Source: DASXSB01 sp036506275 (GTDB lineage: Bacteria > Methylomirabilota > Methylomirabilia > Rokubacteriales > CSP1-6). From it: DNA of 19,195 bases. Under the pieces are notes generated by a model. That model saw only the letters and a program-made list of their open reading frames with translations, did no database searches and was not told where the DNA came from. The stretch is from the NCBI GenBank assembly GCA_036506275.1, contig DASXSB010000097.1:1-19195 (forward strand). The letters run 5' to 3'. This document shows, one piece after another, positions 1-6,830 of this stretch; position 1 is the stretch's first letter; every line of letters begins with the position of its first letter. A program made the translations under genes and the position numbers.

Positions 1-192
1 GTCGGGGCGCGGCCGATCGGAGCCGCGCAGCGCGGCGCGCGCGGCCTCCACCGCCATCGAGGTGGTGTCCTCGTCGTACGACGCGACGGCGCGCGTGCCC
101 GAGCCCCCCGCCGTCCCCAGCGCGCCCCCGATCGCTTTCCGCTCCAGGCGCCAGTAGGGGACGTACGCGCCATAACCGACGAGGCCTCGCAT
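1..192 (-). CDS. HMG-CoA-synthase-like thiolase-superfamily protein (N-terminal 64 residues; 3' end outside window)
   Basis: Reading the minus strand from an ATG at 192 gives 64 in-frame codons that run off the left edge. The N-terminus starts MRGLVGYGAYVPYWRLERKA and continues with a GTRAVASYDEDTTSMAVEAA segment. That is the opening of the archaeal-type hydroxymethylglutaryl-CoA synthase / thiolase-fold proteins: a G-x-Y-x-P-x-x-R strand, then a D-E-D segment before the first helix. Relatives work with an OB-fold (DUF35) partner or fused domain and condense or transfer acyl groups on CoA. The catalytic Cys lies outside the window, so the reaction cannot be judged. The start is supported by a -10-like TAAGAT 8 bases upstream. 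Divergent from the small gene at 222. The family call is recall-based; a ketoacyl synthase III-like paralogue is the main alternative. Confidence 0.75.
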   Translation of the reverse strand, partial: MRGLVGYGAYVPYWRLERKAIGGALGTAGGSGTRAVASYDEDTTSMAVEAARAALRGSDRPRPD

Positions 193-200
193 GGCCGGCT

Positions 201-210
201 ATCTTACACT
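201..210. promoter_or_regulatory. Overlapping divergent -10 elements
   Basis: The 29 bases between the divergent ATGs at 192 and 222 contain an AT-rich patch. Read on the plus strand it gives TACACT at 205-210, 11 bases before the ATG at 222. Read on the minus strand it gives TAAGAT at 206-201, 8 bases before the ATG at 192. The two hexamers share two bases, so the two promoters would compete for polymerase. No good -35 is visible on either side and there is no Shine-Dalgarno sequence, so transcripts would be leaderless or nearly so. Inferred from sequence only. Confidence 0.4.
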
Positions 211-221
211 TTCGTCACGCC

Positions 222-521
222 ATGAATCGCCCGTCCTGTCAGCTCTGCCGCGCGGAGCGCATCACGCCCTGGTATCACGAGGACGATCTCTGCTGGATCG
301 CGGAGTGCGAGATCTGCGCAGTGCCGATGGTGGTGTGGCGGAAGCACGGCACGGACCCGCCCCCGGGAGAGCTCGCTCACATGCGCGGACAGCTCGAGCG
401 CATCGCCGTCGTCGAGGTCGGTGAGTTCTGGGTGGACGATCACATGCGCAACATCCCCGATCACTGGCACGCGCACGCGCGACCACGCGGCGGATTCTTC
501 GGACGACGACGGGGCTACTGA
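222..521 (+). CDS. Small cysteine-rich protein with histidine-triad (HIT-like) motif
   Basis: 99 residues, predicted cytoplasmic. Five cysteines form two CxxC pairs (C6/C9 and C29/C32) plus C24, a plausible zinc site. The C-terminal part has IPDHWHAHARPR, with H81-x-H83-x-H85, matching the H-phi-H-phi-H core of HIT nucleotide hydrolases/transferases. The middle (YHEDDLCWIAE, then VPMVVWRKHG and a helix with ELAHM) follows the order of a HIT fold: short strand, 'K-x-H' strand, helix, triad. It is shorter than typical HIT proteins (about 110-150 residues), with little room between helix and triad. I infer a reduced HIT-like protein of unknown substrate; a simple zinc-ribbon protein is the alternative. 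Start chosen at the ATG that keeps the CxxC motif. Its TGA abuts the stop of the convergent ligase with no spacer. Confidence 0.65.
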   Translation: MNRPSCQLCRAERITPWYHEDDLCWIAECEICAVPMVVWRKHGTDPPPGELAHMRGQLERIAVVEVGEFWVDDHMRNIPDHWHAHARPRGGFFGRRRGY

Positions 522-1916
522 CTAGACGAGAACGGGCGCGGGCTGGAGCGCGGCGAAGGCGGTGCGGGCGAGACGCGGAAGCTCGGGATCGCGGGCGCCC
601 ATGATGAGGACGGTGTCGCCCGGACGCGCCTCGCTCTGGATCCAGCGCACGGCGGCGGCGTGATCGGGGACGTAGCCGCAGCGAAAGCGCGGGGGTAGAT
701 CACGGGCGAGCATGGCGCTCGTGATGTCCTTGTTGATCGTGCCCCCCGCGTAGAAGATCTCGGAGTAGCAGAAGCGATCGTGCGGGCGGAGGAGCTTCGG
801 CAGGAGCTGCTTCAGTTCCGGCCGCAGGAAGCGCGCGGGACCGAAACCGTGCGGCTGGAAGACCGCCACCAGCCGCTCGCACCCGGCCTGGGCGGTCGTG
901 ATGGCGGCGCGGATCTTCTCGCCGTTGTGCGCGTAGTCGTCGATCACGCGGATGCCGCAGGCGGTGGTGCCGACGACCTCGAAGCGACGCGCCACGCCCG
1001 GGAAGCGCGCGACGAGCGCTTCCACCGTCGCCGGTCCGATGCCGAGCTCCATGGCCACGAGCGCGGCGGCGGTGGCGTTCTCGAGGTTGTGGAGCCCCGG
1101 CTGGGGAACGTCGAGCATGACGTCCCCGCTCGTCAGGTGGAGCACGCCGAAGCCGCGCTCGGGACCGACGCCGATCACCTCGAGCCGGGCCACCGCCGTC
1201 GAGGCGTCACCGTAGTTCACGCGCTGCGCGCACTCGAGGACGGCCGCTTCCGGACAACCCGCGTTCCGGAGGAGACGGCCGCACTGTGCGGCGAACGTCT
1301 CGAACTGGCGCCGCACGGCATCGACCTCGCCATGATCGCGGCTGATGTTGTGGACGACGCCGATCTCCGGACGATAGCCGGTCAGCGTGCCGTCGGACTC
1401 GCACGCCTCCGCGATGACGGGGCCACCGTCAGGACCCGCCATGAAGCAGCCGCCGGGACCGTCGCCCACCAGCGGCGCTCCGCCCAGAACCGTCGCCGGC
1501 ACACCGGCCTCGCGGAGGAACCACGCGACCATCGCCGTGATCGTGCTCTTGCCGCTCGTGCCCGCGATGGCGACGCCGGGGACGCCGCTGTTGACGACTT
1601 CCGCCAGGAGGGCCGGGCGCGGGACCATCTCGAGGCCGAGCTCACGCGCGGCGCGCATCTCGGGGGTGCTCGCCTCCACGGCGGTCGAATGCACGAAGCG
1701 GTCGATGCCGCTCAGGAGGGCGCTGCCGTCCTGGGGCTTGATCTCGATGCCGACCGCGCGGAGGCGATCGGCGGCGTCGCGGTTACGGCCTTGATCGAAG
1801 GATCGGTCGGAGCCCTGGACGTGATGGCCGCGCGCGCGCATCAGGTACGCAAGCGGATTCATGCCGGCGCCGGCGATTCCGGAGAAGTGATACCGCAGCG
1901 GCGAACGCGGACCCAT
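522..1916 (-). CDS. Mur ligase family protein, MurC/Mpl type (UDP-N-acetylmuramate amino acid/peptide ligase)
   Basis: 464 residues. It would use ATP to join L-alanine (MurC) or the recycled tripeptide L-Ala-gamma-D-Glu-meso-DAP (Mpl) to UDP-MurNAc in the cytoplasm. Visible motifs: an N-terminal Rossmann loop (HFSGIAGAGMNPLA, residues 10-23), the Mur P-loop GTSGKST (119-125), the AEACESDGT acid segment (169-177), HNISRDH (189-195), NLENATAA (278-285), DDYAHNGEKIRAA (326-338) and a C-terminal GARDPE (440-445). All three Mur domains are complete. An in-frame extension upstream to 2066 was rejected because homology begins at PLRYHFSG and the extension has no family character. No other murein or division gene lies nearby, so a recycling (Mpl-like) or accessory role is possible. 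MurC and Mpl cannot be separated by eye. Confidence 0.88.
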   Translation of the reverse strand: MGPRSPLRYHFSGIAGAGMNPLAYLMRARGHHVQGSDRSFDQGRNRDAADRLRAVGIEIKPQDGSALLSGIDRFVHSTAVEASTPEMRAARELGLEMVPRPALLAEVVNSGVPGVAIAGTSGKSTITAMVAWFLREAGVPATVLGGAPLVGDGPGGCFMAGPDGGPVIAEACESDGTLTGYRPEIGVVHNISRDHGEVDAVRRQFETFAAQCGRLLRNAGCPEAAVLECAQRVNYGDASTAVARLEVIGVGPERGFGVLHLTSGDVMLDVPQPGLHNLENATAAALVAMELGIGPATVEALVARFPGVARRFEVVGTTACGIRVIDDYAHNGEKIRAAITTAQAGCERLVAVFQPHGFGPARFLRPELKQLLPKLLRPHDRFCYSEIFYAGGTINKDITSAMLARDLPPRFRCGYVPDHAAAVRWIQSEARPGDTVLIMGARDPELPRLARTAFAALQPAPVLV

Positions 1917-1930
1917 CGACTTTGGGCGTA

Positions 1931-1948
1931 TTGCACCGGGAGTGCCAA
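1931..1948 (-). promoter_or_regulatory. Sigma-54-like -24/-12 promoter for the Mur ligase gene
   Basis: The minus strand reads TTGGCACTCCCGGTGCAA. The sigma-54 consensus is TTGGCAC-N5-TTGCA. Here the -24 half is perfect, the -12 half is GTGCA (one mismatch), and exactly 10 bases separate the GG and GC pairs as required. A start about 12 bases after the GC would fall some 5 bases before the ATG at 1916. Placement and spacing are seen directly; sigma-54 use is inferred and needs an rpoN gene in the genome. Confidence 0.45.
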
Positions 1949-2206
1949 CCTTCCACCCCGCGGTTTTGCCCGCTTTATGGGAGTTTTCGACGCGATTGAA
2001 AAGTTCGGAGGTCGGGTGCGGCGGGGTTCGGGTCAGGCTGTCGCCCCGCCATCGACGTGATGACACGGAACCGGAGACGGCATTGTCAGCATCTTCTACG
2101 GTATGCGTCCGTCGTCCAAACGATTCGTTAGGGACACTGCTACAACGCGGCCAGTCGGCGCCGGGCTCGGGCCACCCACGGTGGGAGCCGGCCTCGCGGC
2201 GTGCGA

Positions 2207-2212
2207 TACAAT
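2207..2212 (+). promoter_or_regulatory. -10-like element for the GAF-protein gene
   Basis: TACAAT (5 of 6 to TATAAT) ends 9 bases before the chosen ATG at 2222. No clear -35 lies 16-18 bases upstream, and no Shine-Dalgarno sequence separates it from the ATG. If used, the transcript would begin within a few bases of the start codon. This also argues against an in-frame GTG at 2201, which would lie upstream of the predicted transcription start. Confidence 0.4.
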
Positions 2213-2221
2213 TACCCGCGC

Positions 2222-4654
2222 ATGAGCCCGAGCGGTCTGCTGTCCCAGACGACCGACCTCCAGGCGGCTCTCCACGCCCAGCAGCGAGCCTTCCCGTTCC
2301 GGTCGGAGCTGAGCCTCGCGCCCCTGGTGGCGTTCTGGACGCGCACGTCGACCGCGGACGGCTCCGCCAAGGCGGCGGTCGCCCGCATCGTGTCCGACGA
2401 GGTCCAGAAAGCGCCCGAGCTCCTGGAGACCATCGACGACATCCGCGTGATCGAGCGCCACGCCGAGCTCGTGGACCTCCTGATGACGGCCGTCTTTCCG
2501 CCCGCGGAGTGGGAACAGGCGTACGGCGCCGCGTTGGTTCCGTTCAAGCTCCAGGGCTTCTACGCCACGCCGCCCACGCGGCAACTGCTCATGTCGGCGG
2601 CCGGACTGGTTCAGGGCCGGGTCAATCTCGACGAGGCGCGTGTGGCGGCGGCGAAGGCGGCGTACGGCTACGCGCTCATCCTGCGTCGGCTGTACGGCAT
2701 CGAGGTCGACCTCGACTACCCGGTCGTCCTCACCGTTCCCGACCCCGGCACCGGTCTCGACCGTCACTTCCGGCTGCTCTTCGACTGGCAGTTCGTGGAC
2801 GTCGAGGCCGTCGGCGGCCTACCCGACCTGCCGGAAGAAATCCGTCGGTGCCCGCAAGCGAAGCTCCTCGACCCTGCCTCGCTGCGCGACGCGCTGCCGC
2901 CGAGCCGCTTCGTGCTCCGCGGACTGACGGTGCTCAAGGCGGTGGAGGTGACCGACCAGGAAGTGCTGTCGGCGCTCAAGCGCGACCTCATCGACCGGGA
3001 GTCGATCGTCTCCAACACGCACTTCCTCGGGCTCCAGCGAGGCCTGCGCACGCTCTTTCGGCGGCCCGACCTTCACCTGGGTCTGGCCGCCATCGACGGC
3101 GACCGCGTGCTGCTCCTCAACGAGGGCTCGGGCCACGAGCACGGGTGCATCTTCGCGGACTCCGCGCACCACCGGACGTCCGAGTTCGCGGGATCCATCT
3201 TCGACCGCGCGGTGCGGTCCGGTCAGCCGCTGATCGTGGAAGACGTCGCCGACTTGCCGTCGCGGACGCCGATCGAGGACGAAATCCTGAGGATGGGCAA
3301 GCGCAACATCGTGTCGGCACCCCTCCACTATCAGGATCGGATCATCGGCACCCTCAACCTGTCCTCGCCCCATCCCGGCGACATCGACGCCACGCACTTG
3401 CCCAAGCTCGCCGAGGTCTTGCCGCTCTTCTCCATGGCCGTGCAGCGCAGCATGGAAGAGCTGAACGCCCGCATCCAGACCCAGATGAAGGAGCGGTTCA
3501 CGGCCATCCATCCCGTCGTGGAGTGGCGGTTCCGGAAGGCCGTGCTCGACACCCTGGAGCAGGAGGGCGACCTGTCCAGCGTGGAGCTGAATCCGATCGT
3601 CTTCGAGAACGTGTACCCGCTGTACGCGCTCGCCGACATCCGCGGCTCGTCCACGCAGCGTGAGATCGCCATCCATGACGACCTCCGCATTCAGCTCGGT
3701 CTTGCCCGTACCGTCATCGGCGCCGCTCACGAGGCACGCCGCCTCCCCGCGCTCGATCACCTGCTCTACCTGATCGACAAGCAGACGGCCGCCCTCGACG
3801 AACACGCCACGGGCGGAGACGAGGACGTCATCACCTTCCTCCGCCACGAGGTGGAGTCGCTGTTCGATCACGTCGCCGACTTCGGCCCCGCCGTGCGCGC
3901 GCACGTGGACACGTACCGCGCCTCCCTCGATCCGCGACTGGGCGTGGTGTACCGGCAGCGGCGCATCTTCGAGGAGAGCGTGACGCGGGTGGCGGAGACG
4001 ATCGGCTCCTACCTCGACCTCGAGGAGCAGGCGGCCCAGACGATCTATCCGCACTACTTCGAGAAGCAGAAGACGGATGGCGTCGATCACCAGCTCTACG
4101 TGGGCGGCTCGCTCGTGGAGGGCGGAAACTTCGATCCGCTGTACTTGAAATCGCTCCGCCTGTGGCAGCTCATGGTGGTGTGCGGCATCTCCGCCCGCGC
4201 CGATCAGCTCACGGCCACGCTGCCGGTGCCGCTGCGCACGACCCATCTCGTGCTCGTCCAGAACACGCCGCTCTCGATCCACTTCCGCTTCGACGAGAAG
4301 CGCTTCGACGTGGCGGGGGCCTACGACGTCCGCTACGAGATCGTGAAGAAGCGGATCGACAAGGCCCTGATCCGCGGCACCAACGAGCGCGTGACCCAGC
4401 CCGGCAAGATCGCCATCGTCTACTGCCAGCCCGCGGAGGCGATCGAGTACCGCGGGTACATCGAGTACCTCCAGCACCTCGGCTACGTCGGCCCCCAGGT
4501 CGAGGATCTCGACCTCGAAGAGCTGCAAGGCGTGCACGGCCTCCGCGCGCTGCGGGTGACGGTGACGTTGCCCTCGCCGGACTCCCTGGCGCCCCTCGCC
4601 GCCCACGCCCTGCCGGCGGCGGACGCCGGCACCGCCTCCGCCGCCTGGCGTTAG
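2222..4654 (+). CDS. Large GAF-domain protein of unknown function
   Basis: 810 residues, no signal peptide or membrane segment, so cytoplasmic. Residues 1-255 are helical and unassigned. Residues about 265-412 look like a GAF sensor domain: THFLGLQRGLRTLF helix, HLGLAAIDGDRVLLL strands, the SIFDRAVRSGQPLIVEDVADL segment, then NIVSAPLHYQDRIIGTLNL. Residues about 413-810 form a long conserved-looking region containing NPIVFENVYPLYALADIRGSS and a helical stretch ending in a compact alpha/beta tail. I recall similar long GAF proteins with an 'LYALADIRGSS'-type segment in other bacteria, but no established function. No kinase, cyclase or GGDEF output motif is visible. The start is ATG 2222 rather than GTG 2201, based on the -10 position. 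The HAD gene follows 11 bases later, probably co-transcribed. Confidence 0.8.
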   Translation: MSPSGLLSQTTDLQAALHAQQRAFPFRSELSLAPLVAFWTRTSTADGSAKAAVARIVSDEVQKAPELLETIDDIRVIERHAELVDLLMTAVFPPAEWEQAYGAALVPFKLQGFYATPPTRQLLMSAAGLVQGRVNLDEARVAAAKAAYGYALILRRLYGIEVDLDYPVVLTVPDPGTGLDRHFRLLFDWQFVDVEAVGGLPDLPEEIRRCPQAKLLDPASLRDALPPSRFVLRGLTVLKAVEVTDQEVLSALKRDLIDRESIVSNTHFLGLQRGLRTLFRRPDLHLGLAAIDGDRVLLLNEGSGHEHGCIFADSAHHRTSEFAGSIFDRAVRSGQPLIVEDVADLPSRTPIEDEILRMGKRNIVSAPLHYQDRIIGTLNLSSPHPGDIDATHLPKLAEVLPLFSMAVQRSMEELNARIQTQMKERFTAIHPVVEWRFRKAVLDTLEQEGDLSSVELNPIVFENVYPLYALADIRGSSTQREIAIHDDLRIQLGLARTVIGAAHEARRLPALDHLLYLIDKQTAALDEHATGGDEDVITFLRHEVESLFDHVADFGPAVRAHVDTYRASLDPRLGVVYRQRRIFEESVTRVAETIGSYLDLEEQAAQTIYPHYFEKQKTDGVDHQLYVGGSLVEGGNFDPLYLKSLRLWQLMVVCGISARADQLTATLPVPLRTTHLVLVQNTPLSIHFRFDEKRFDVAGAYDVRYEIVKKRIDKALIRGTNERVTQPGKIAIVYCQPAEAIEYRGYIEYLQHLGYVGPQVEDLDLEELQGVHGLRALRVTVTLPSPDSLAPLAAHALPAADAGTASAAWR

Positions 4655-4665
4655 TCCCCGCTCCG

Positions 4666-5292
4666 ATGCCGTCGATCGCGGCCGTGGTCTTCGACCTCGG
4701 CGGCGTCGTGCTCGATTCGCCTCTGGCCGCCATCGCGCGTTACGAGCGGGAGCACGGCTTGCCCGTGAACGCCATCAATCGCGCCGTGGTGGCGGCGGGC
4801 GAGGCCGGCGCGTGGGCGCGCCTGGAGCGCGGCGAGCTCACCGCGGAGACGTTCTGCGCGCCCTTCGAGGCGGATTGCCGCGTGCACGGCGTCGACGTCG
4901 ACGCGTCCCGGTTGATGGCCGACATCGCCGGCGCCACCGTGCCCCGCCCCATCATGCTGGAGGCCATCCGCCGGCTGCGCGCGCACGGCCTCCGCGTGGG
5001 AGCGCTCACGAACAACTGGGTCACCGATCGCGCGCGTCCGTGGGACTCGTTGCGCGATCACTTCCACGCCTTCGTGGAATCGGCGGCGGTCGGAATGCGC
5101 AAGCCGGATCCTCGCATCTACCAGCTCGTCTGCCGGCAGCTCGGCGTGGAGCCGCCGCAAGCGGTCTTTCTCGACGACATCGGGAGCAATCTGAAAACGG
5201 CCCGGGCGCTCGGCATGACGACCATCAAGGTCGACGAGCCGGAACACGCCCTCCGCGAGCTCGGCGCGCTGCTCGCGCTCGATCTCGTCTGA
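4666..5292 (+). CDS. HAD-superfamily hydrolase (subfamily IA, epoxide-hydrolase-N/ACAD10-like)
   Basis: 208 residues. HAD motifs are in order: I, VVFDLGGVVLDSP with nucleophile D10; II, ALTNN with T115; III, K146 in GMRKPDPRIYQ; IV, FLDD with D170/D171. A helical cap lies between about 18 and 90. The second acid of motif I (usually Asp two after the nucleophile) is Gly here. This is seen in several 'DLGGV' HAD proteins, including the YihX type, so activity is not excluded but the general acid must differ. Closest by eye to the epoxide-hydrolase N-terminal phosphatase/ACAD10-type group; a phosphatase acting on a small metabolite is the default guess. Starts 11 bases after the GAF protein stop, likely the same transcript. 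The end converges with the CPBP protease gene with a 12-base gap. Confidence 0.85.
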   Translation: MPSIAAVVFDLGGVVLDSPLAAIARYEREHGLPVNAINRAVVAAGEAGAWARLERGELTAETFCAPFEADCRVHGVDVDASRLMADIAGATVPRPIMLEAIRRLRAHGLRVGALTNNWVTDRARPWDSLRDHFHAFVESAAVGMRKPDPRIYQLVCRQLGVEPPQAVFLDDIGSNLKTARALGMTTIKVDEPEHALRELGALLALDLV

Positions 5293-5304
5293 TCGACGCG
5301 CCGG

Positions 5305-6657
5305 TCAGCGGGTGAAGGCGATGAGGGTCACGACGAGATTGTTGGCCGCGTGCAACAGAATCGGCACCCGCACCCCGCCCGTGCGCAGCCGCGCCCAGCA
5401 GAGAACGACCGACAAGAGAAACACGATCGCCATGCCGGCGCCGTAGACGAGGTGGAGGACGGCGAAGAGGAGCGACGTCAGGGCCACGCCCGCCACCGTG
5501 CCGAGCGCCTGCTGCAGCCGCGGCAGGACGAGGCCCCGGAACAGGAGCTCCTCGCCGATGGGGGCGAGGACGACCGCGATCACGACGAGAACGAGCTTGC
5601 CCTCCCATCCCATGGCCACCCCCGCCGTCCAGAGCGGGTGCGCGCCCACTTCCACCGGCCAGAAGGCGGCGAGACCGAGCAACACGAAACGAAGGCGCAT
5701 CCCGAACGCCACGTAGTAGAACGCGCCCAGCGCGAGCACACGGCCGGACGAGAGACGCGGCGCGCCGGGCTCGGTGAGCTGACCCCCGCGGCTGAGAACC
5801 ACCACGGCGGCGATCGCAACGATCACCTCGATCAACTGCCCCGCGGCGGCACCGAGCAGAGGCGCGGCCGGCGTGTCGCCACCACGGATGGCGAACAGGA
5901 CGCGGTCCACGACGGCGTGGGCCACGACCGCGCCCCCCAGCGCGAGCGCGACCCAGCGCCACAGCGGACGTCGCTCCGCGCGCCGGATGCGCAGGAACAG
6001 CCACGTGCCGAGCATCACCACGGGGGCGACCACGAACTGCGCCACGGCCAGGATCATCGCGGCGCGGGAGCGGTCGGCGCTGCAGCCGGCGCCGAGCCAC
6101 GGCGTGAACAGCTCGGCGCCGGACAGGGGCCGTCTCGCTTCGGGCGCCACCGTGATGTCGGCGGTCACCCCGGTGCGGATGATGCGCAGCGTCCGCGGCT
6201 CACCGGCGGCGCCGGCATCGATCAGCTCCACCAGACGATCGAAGCGCGGCACCGCCGTTCCGTCCACGGCCACGATCACGTCGCCTTCCCGGAGTCCGCC
6301 GCGGTCGGCGGGCGCGCCCGCGAGCACCTTGCAGACGCGCGCGCCACCGTCGGCAGCGTCCACGGCGACGGCGCCCACCCGGAGCTTCGGCGTCGCGGGG
6401 ACACTGGTGGGCCGTCCCGGCAGCGCCGGGGTCCCCATCCACCACGCGGCGATGAGCCCGATCACGATGCCGGCCACGAGCGTGTCCGCGCACGCGACCG
6501 CGAACACGCGCGCCGACCATCGGTGGTCGTCGGGCGACGTGCTGTCTCGCCGCGATCGGAGCGCGAGCCACCATTCGACGGGAAGCGCGATGACGGGGAG
6601 GAGGACGAGCGCTAGGCACGCGTGGAAGCGCGAGCGCGCGGCGCCGTGGGTCACCAT
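5305..6657 (-). CDS. Membrane CPBP-family protease with embedded PDZ domain
   Basis: 450 residues, integral inner-membrane protein. Hydrophobic segments lie at about 12-32, 51-73, 198-224, 235-255, 268-288, 306-332, 353-366, 388-402 and 406-421. Between the second and third lies a soluble PDZ-like domain (about 91-172) with AGAPADRGGLREGDVIVAVDG, the carboxylate-binding-loop pattern. The C-terminal CPBP (Abi/Rce1-like) motifs are complete: EExxxR (E369, E370, R374), FxxxH (F398, H402) and HxxxN (H436, N440). Family members are intramembrane metalloproteases or protease-like processing/immunity factors. The PDZ suggests binding of a C-terminal peptide or substrate gating outside or at the membrane. 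ATG 6657 is chosen because the first transmembrane helix follows directly; an ATG at 6765 would add 36 residues without family character. Divergent from the cupin gene. Confidence 0.85.
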   Translation of the reverse strand: MVTHGAARSRFHACLALVLLPVIALPVEWWLALRSRRDSTSPDDHRWSARVFAVACADTLVAGIVIGLIAAWWMGTPALPGRPTSVPATPKLRVGAVAVDAADGGARVCKVLAGAPADRGGLREGDVIVAVDGTAVPRFDRLVELIDAGAAGEPRTLRIIRTGVTADITVAPEARRPLSGAELFTPWLGAGCSADRSRAAMILAVAQFVVAPVVMLGTWLFLRIRRAERRPLWRWVALALGGAVVAHAVVDRVLFAIRGGDTPAAPLLGAAAGQLIEVIVAIAAVVVLSRGGQLTEPGAPRLSSGRVLALGAFYYVAFGMRLRFVLLGLAAFWPVEVGAHPLWTAGVAMGWEGKLVLVVIAVVLAPIGEELLFRGLVLPRLQQALGTVAGVALTSLLFAVLHLVYGAGMAIVFLLSVVLCWARLRTGGVRVPILLHAANNLVVTLIAFTR

Positions 6658-6722
6658 TGCAGCGGCGGATGTGGCGGGTGCCTCCACTCTTTCGACGATA
6701 TGCCGGGGGCCCGCGGCCCTCG

Positions 6723-6734
6723 CACTTTTAAGTG
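6723..6734. repeat. Inverted repeat in the CPBP/cupin divergent spacer
   Basis: CACTT-TT-AAGTG is a perfect 5-base inverted repeat in an AT-rich patch of otherwise very GC-rich DNA. It sits between the divergent starts at 6657 and 6831 and could be an operator for a small dimeric regulator. The symmetry is seen; the function is a guess. Confidence 0.3.
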
Positions 6735-6771
6735 GTCGAAAGCCGGCGCCGATCGCCCTTTCCACGGTCGC

Positions 6772-6800
6772 TCGACGCCGGACAGGCGACGCGCTACAGT
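6772..6800 (+). promoter_or_regulatory. Candidate sigma-70-type promoter for the cupin gene
   Basis: TCGACG (4 of 6 to TTGACA) at 6772-6777 and TACAGT at 6795-6800 are separated by 17 bases. Transcription would start near 6807, leaving a leader of about 24 bases without a clear Shine-Dalgarno sequence before the ATG at 6831. Confidence 0.35.
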
Positions 6801-6830
6801 GACGTCATCCGAGACACGGCGGGGGCGAGC

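Larger units (their letters stand above)
1917..2221. other. Divergent intergenic region (305 bases) between Mur ligase and GAF-protein genes
   Basis: No convincing gene. Long frames crossing it on both strands are extensions or shadows of the neighbouring genes. On the minus strand it holds a sigma-54-like element (1931-1948) close to the ligase start. On the plus strand it holds a TACAAT -10-like hexamer (2207-2212) and, just upstream of it, a small perfect inverted repeat CCCAC-G-GTGGG at 2175-2185 that could be an operator or a short hairpin. The rest (about 1950-2170) shows nothing I can name. Confidence 0.5.

Noticed and set aside
191..476. Competing short frames over the HIT-like gene (191-424 plus, 204-476 minus)
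   Set aside because: Arg/His/Ala-rich with no motif; the frame from 222 has paired CxxC and the histidine triad.
780..2060. 426-residue plus-strand frame over the Mur ligase
   Set aside because: Antisense shadow; the minus strand encodes all Mur ligase motifs.
1942..3663. 573-residue plus-strand frame
   Set aside because: Arg/Pro/Ala-rich off-frame reading of the GAF gene, without motifs.
2819..4606. 595-residue open frame antisense to the GAF protein
   Set aside because: Shadow of a GC-rich coding frame: composition dominated by Arg, Val, Glu, His and Asp, no motif, and the sense frame has a recognisable domain.
5350..6615. 421-residue frame opposite the CPBP protease
   Set aside because: Composition of His, Arg, Asp and Glu typical of antisense to membrane protein genes; the opposite strand has complete CPBP motifs.
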